A stretch of DNA of 7,564 nucleotides, taken from NCBI GenBank assembly GCA_903910005.1, contig CAIVXW010000415.1, positions 1 through 7,564 of the forward strand, given 5' to 3'. Each line of letters starts with the position of its first letter. Positions within the stretch are counted from its first letter, which is position 1. This document shows, one piece after another, positions 6,601 through 7,564 of the stretch. This DNA comes from an uncultured Methylococcaceae bacterium (GTDB taxonomy: Bacteria > Pseudomonadota > Gammaproteobacteria > Methylococcales > Methylococcaceae). A model generated the notes under the pieces. It was not told where the DNA came from and did not search any database. It was given only the letters and a program-made list of their open reading frames with translations. The position numbers were made by a program, and so were the translations under genes.

Positions 6601-7175
6601 AGATGCGGCTGCCAGTTCTGATCGTCCGGCAAGGGGGTGGGTTTTACGGCCTGGGCAGACAGCATCAGCGTGTCCTTGCCGTCTTTCCAGCCTCGCAACC
6701 AGTCAGGACGATGCACCTGGTACTGGTCATACAGTCCGGCCAGTTGCTCGGCAAGTTGATAGCGTTTTTGCTGATGCGAGTCGTCTGCCATAAAGCGTTG
6801 CAGCGGCGCGTAGCGGTCAGGCTGTCCGGCAATCAGTTGCGGGAGCTGCTGGTAAATCCGCCAGGTCAGCGGTTCCCGGTCGAAGGGCGAGGCTTCAGGA
6901 ATACGCAAATCCTTCAGTACACTCCGGTAAAGCTGCCACAGAAAGCGGGCCGGCAAATCAAACGACACCCCGGCACAAATCCCTAACCCCTCATCTTCGG
7001 CCAGACCGAGCTTGAGCCACTGGGCAATGCCGTTACTCTGGGCAAGAATGATCTCCCGCTCAAACGGTGGCAGCGGATACGTCCGGCACCAGTGTATGAA
7101 CATCTCACGGAGATCTTCCATACGATTGGAATGAATCATCGCCAGGCCGGGTTGGAGCGTATTCGGTTCAGACAT
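3678..7175 (-). CDS. recC: Exodeoxyribonuclease V subunit gamma (RecC)
   Basis: RecC is the scaffold subunit of RecBCD, which unwinds and degrades double-strand DNA ends and, after meeting Chi, loads RecA for repair. RecC splits the strands and recognises Chi. This copy has 1165 residues (E. coli about 1120) and is co-linear with it as I recall that sequence. Shared blocks include the N-terminal IHSNRMEDL (14-22), QSNGIAQWL (46-54), LPARFLW (74-80), DQYQVHRPDWL (150-160), HSPQREVEILHD (395-), CTLMPMRSIPF (685-695), LLGMNDG with D705, and RDDDRYMFLEALLSA (734-). No Walker A is present, as expected for the degenerate helicase domains of RecC. The ATG at 7175 is preferred because the ORF upstream of it reads through a hairpin and is unlike the family. 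The ribosome site is weak. No frameshift is seen. recB and recD, often found next to recC, do not follow within the window; an ATPase-PIN pair does. Confidence 0.97.
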   Translation of the reverse strand: MSEPNTLQPGLAMIHSNRMEDLREMFIHWCRTYPLPPFEREIILAQSNGIAQWLKLGLAEDEGLGICAGVSFDLPARFLWQLYRSVLKDLRIPEASPFDREPLTWRIYQQLPQLIAGQPDRYAPLQRFMADDSHQQKRYQLAEQLAGLYDQYQVHRPDWLRGWKDGKDTLMLSAQAVKPTPLPDDQNWQPHLWRALFADLPESAWQSSRVFLNERLIATLAGTEPAELTASGRVPARLIVFGISSLPRETLRAITMLGTVSQVLFFVQNPCQHYWADLIEGKELLAHEARRQARKATFPVNFSSENLHLHGNPLLAAWGKQGRDFVRLLDEWDQPEAYRDRFKVIDHYVPAPAESAGLLQQVQNAILNLDPLPTTPEQRGTIAAQDDSIVFHLAHSPQREVEILHDQLLGLFDQPTVGTRRCEPKDVVVMVPDIDRYAPHIEAVFGQHASGDKRQIPYSLADRRERGHNPIHVALEYLLDLPEARLTATEVLKLLDLAAIRQRLGLEVGDLPLLRRWIQESGIRWGLDGDHRKTLLSEVDLPQNTWQFGLDRLLLGYSTGDGAVYDERIAPYPHIRGIESERLGPLCLLLEQLQRYRKTLAEPAAPEVWGERLRALLADFFSVTDASERQSLERLHQALDQWLQQCEAAGLIEAIPVQVLREAWLGSIDQPQLTQRFLAGRVNFCTLMPMRSIPFRVICLLGMNDGQFPRSQPERSFDLMSRPGAYRPGDRARRDDDRYMFLEALLSARERLYISWVGRSIRDDSQLPPSVLIQQLRDYLEAGWMLESGESELLTHLTIPHPLQPFSPAYFSSGDKRLFSYAREWLTATPSAPAPEQALGAWTPPDTLTLNALQAFVDKPVRYFFNQHLGVFFEDGSDMAEDNERFALDFLESHQLGSEFIRMKLRELKPDNSQRSEFEDFLRKQSLQGELPLGSFGTLMQQNFRQKAEQVVEQFKTLLQSWGEPQEQPVALDAIPCKLPNGDTIVLQDWLTDVRIHKSDTSHCAVITTRPSAVLDKAGKIKHHYLIRLWVQHVVAHAAGRTLTSYLVGEDRIIVLEPLADTAMALNCLHDWVTAWYVGQQEPLPVARKTAFAWLTAEKDKDDKARNAYEEGYQSGEVDTDAYLQRAYPTADDLLTARVQGQGFEYWVEQLYQPLLQVARVLETI

Positions 7176-7222
7176 GGGGCTTATATCGTGATGAGTGGAA
7201 AAACTGGACGGATAAATGCAAC

Positions 7223-7254
7223 AGGGATACCACCGCCATCGCGGTGTCACCCCT
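7223..7254 (-). terminator. Strong hairpin between the HEPN ORF and recC
   Basis: In the minus-strand transcript AGGGGUGACACCGC pairs with GCGGUGGUAUCCCU around a GAUG loop. This gives 14 paired positions with one A-G mismatch and two G-U pairs, and the inner six pairs are perfect. It starts 7 nt after the stop of the upstream ORF and ends about 47 nt before the recC ATG. No U-run follows directly; five U come about 17 nt later. It may be an imperfect terminator, a 3'-end stabiliser, or a structure limiting recC expression. Confidence 0.45.
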
Positions 7255-7261
7255 TGAGTGG

Positions 7262-7480
7262 TTACTGATGGGCAAGCAAGGCTCGCTCGATATTGTCGAT
7301 AATCGCCTTCAACTCCAGATAAGCCTCAAGTGCCAATCGAATGTTTGCAATACGTATATCGGTATCATCCGGGTATTCATGGGTGATGGAATTGCGGAGT
7401 TCGCGGAGTTTGTCCCAGGTTTCCACGGCATCAATGATGCGTAATTTTTCCAGCCGGTTCAGAATATCGAGCATGGTCAT
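7262..7480 (-). pseudogene. Probable truncated HEPN-family protein (RX4H retained)
   Basis: The 72-residue product carries R29-N-S-I-T-H34, followed by EYPDD, within the pattern WDKLRELRN..THEYP. This is typical of HEPN-type proteins that occur with nucleotidyltransferase partners or in related toxin-antitoxin loci. From memory, such proteins are about 130-150 residues, with another helical region before the segment seen here, so this looks like the C-terminal half only. The reading frame continues ten codons upstream of the ATG and then meets a TAA (7513-7511). Those codons (…FQVSDS) read as if they belonged to the same domain. No Shine-Dalgarno sequence precedes the ATG. It may therefore be the remnant of a longer gene broken just upstream, or a short functional protein. 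Any MNT partner would lie beyond the right edge. It points the same way as recC, 86 bp ahead of it. Confidence 0.6.
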
Positions 7481-7551
7481 GCTGTCGCTAACCTGAAAAC
7501 CAGGGGTCAGTTATTGATATCAGCCTTAATATTTGCATTTTTCCTTGCCTA

Positions 7552-7564
7552 TGTAGGAGCAGCC
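7552..7564. repeat. Possible start of a REP-like element at the right edge
   Basis: TGTAGGAGCAGCC at the edge resembles the opening of the TGTAGGAGC-type intergenic palindromes common in Pseudomonas and some other gammaproteobacteria. The rest of the element, including any inverted partner, is outside the window, so the call is tentative. Confidence 0.2.

Noticed and set aside
7176..7222. TATAAG just before the recC ATG as a -10 element
   Set aside because: It is only 4 nt from the start codon and has no -35 at a suitable distance.
7176..7250. 25-residue N-terminal extension of RecC starting at 7250
   Set aside because: It would translate through the intergenic hairpin and its sequence is unlike RecC N-termini. 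The ATG at 7175 is followed by a family-like beginning.
1..7564. CRISPR array, tRNA, rRNA or insertion sequence
   Set aside because: I saw no regularly spaced repeats, no cloverleaf-like segment, no transposase and no terminal inverted repeats.

Overview
The window most likely comes from a gammaproteobacterium. The main evidence is one long minus-strand gene that is clearly RecC, the gamma chain of the RecBCD nuclease-helicase, a complex found mostly in that class. The window does not allow a closer placement.

Every credible gene lies on the minus strand, so the region reads from right to left. At the right edge (7480-7262) is a short, probably N-terminally truncated HEPN-type ORF. A strong hairpin lies just after its stop. 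RecC follows (7175-3678) and appears intact. After a gap of about 100 bp comes a tightly coupled gene pair: an SMC/ABC-like AAA_21-type ATPase (3576-2323) and a PIN-like nuclease (2326-1814). Their stop and start codons overlap as ATGA. After a further 75 bp, which carry a possible promoter and a run of eight C on the coding strand, lie two tandem paralogues (1738-1010 and 981-247). Each joins an N-terminal winged-helix-like segment to a C-terminal HEPN/DUF4145-like segment. The upstream copy (1738-1010) keeps the RX4H motif of HEPN RNases. The downstream copy (981-247) has Asn in place of that His. The leftmost ~246 bases hold no gene I can identify, only a short coding-like open frame running in from the edge.

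RecC is GC-rich and ordinary. The four genes behind it are more AT-rich, especially the HEPN pair, and look like an acquired accessory cassette. In many gammaproteobacteria recB follows recC; here a cassette rich in predicted RNases takes that place within the window. The ATPase-plus-nuclease layout resembles two-gene phage-defence modules, with the ATPase as probable sensor or switch and the PIN protein as effector. The HEPN pair could be a second effector layer or a regulator/effector couple, but this is inference. The link to RecBCD is only positional and may mean nothing.
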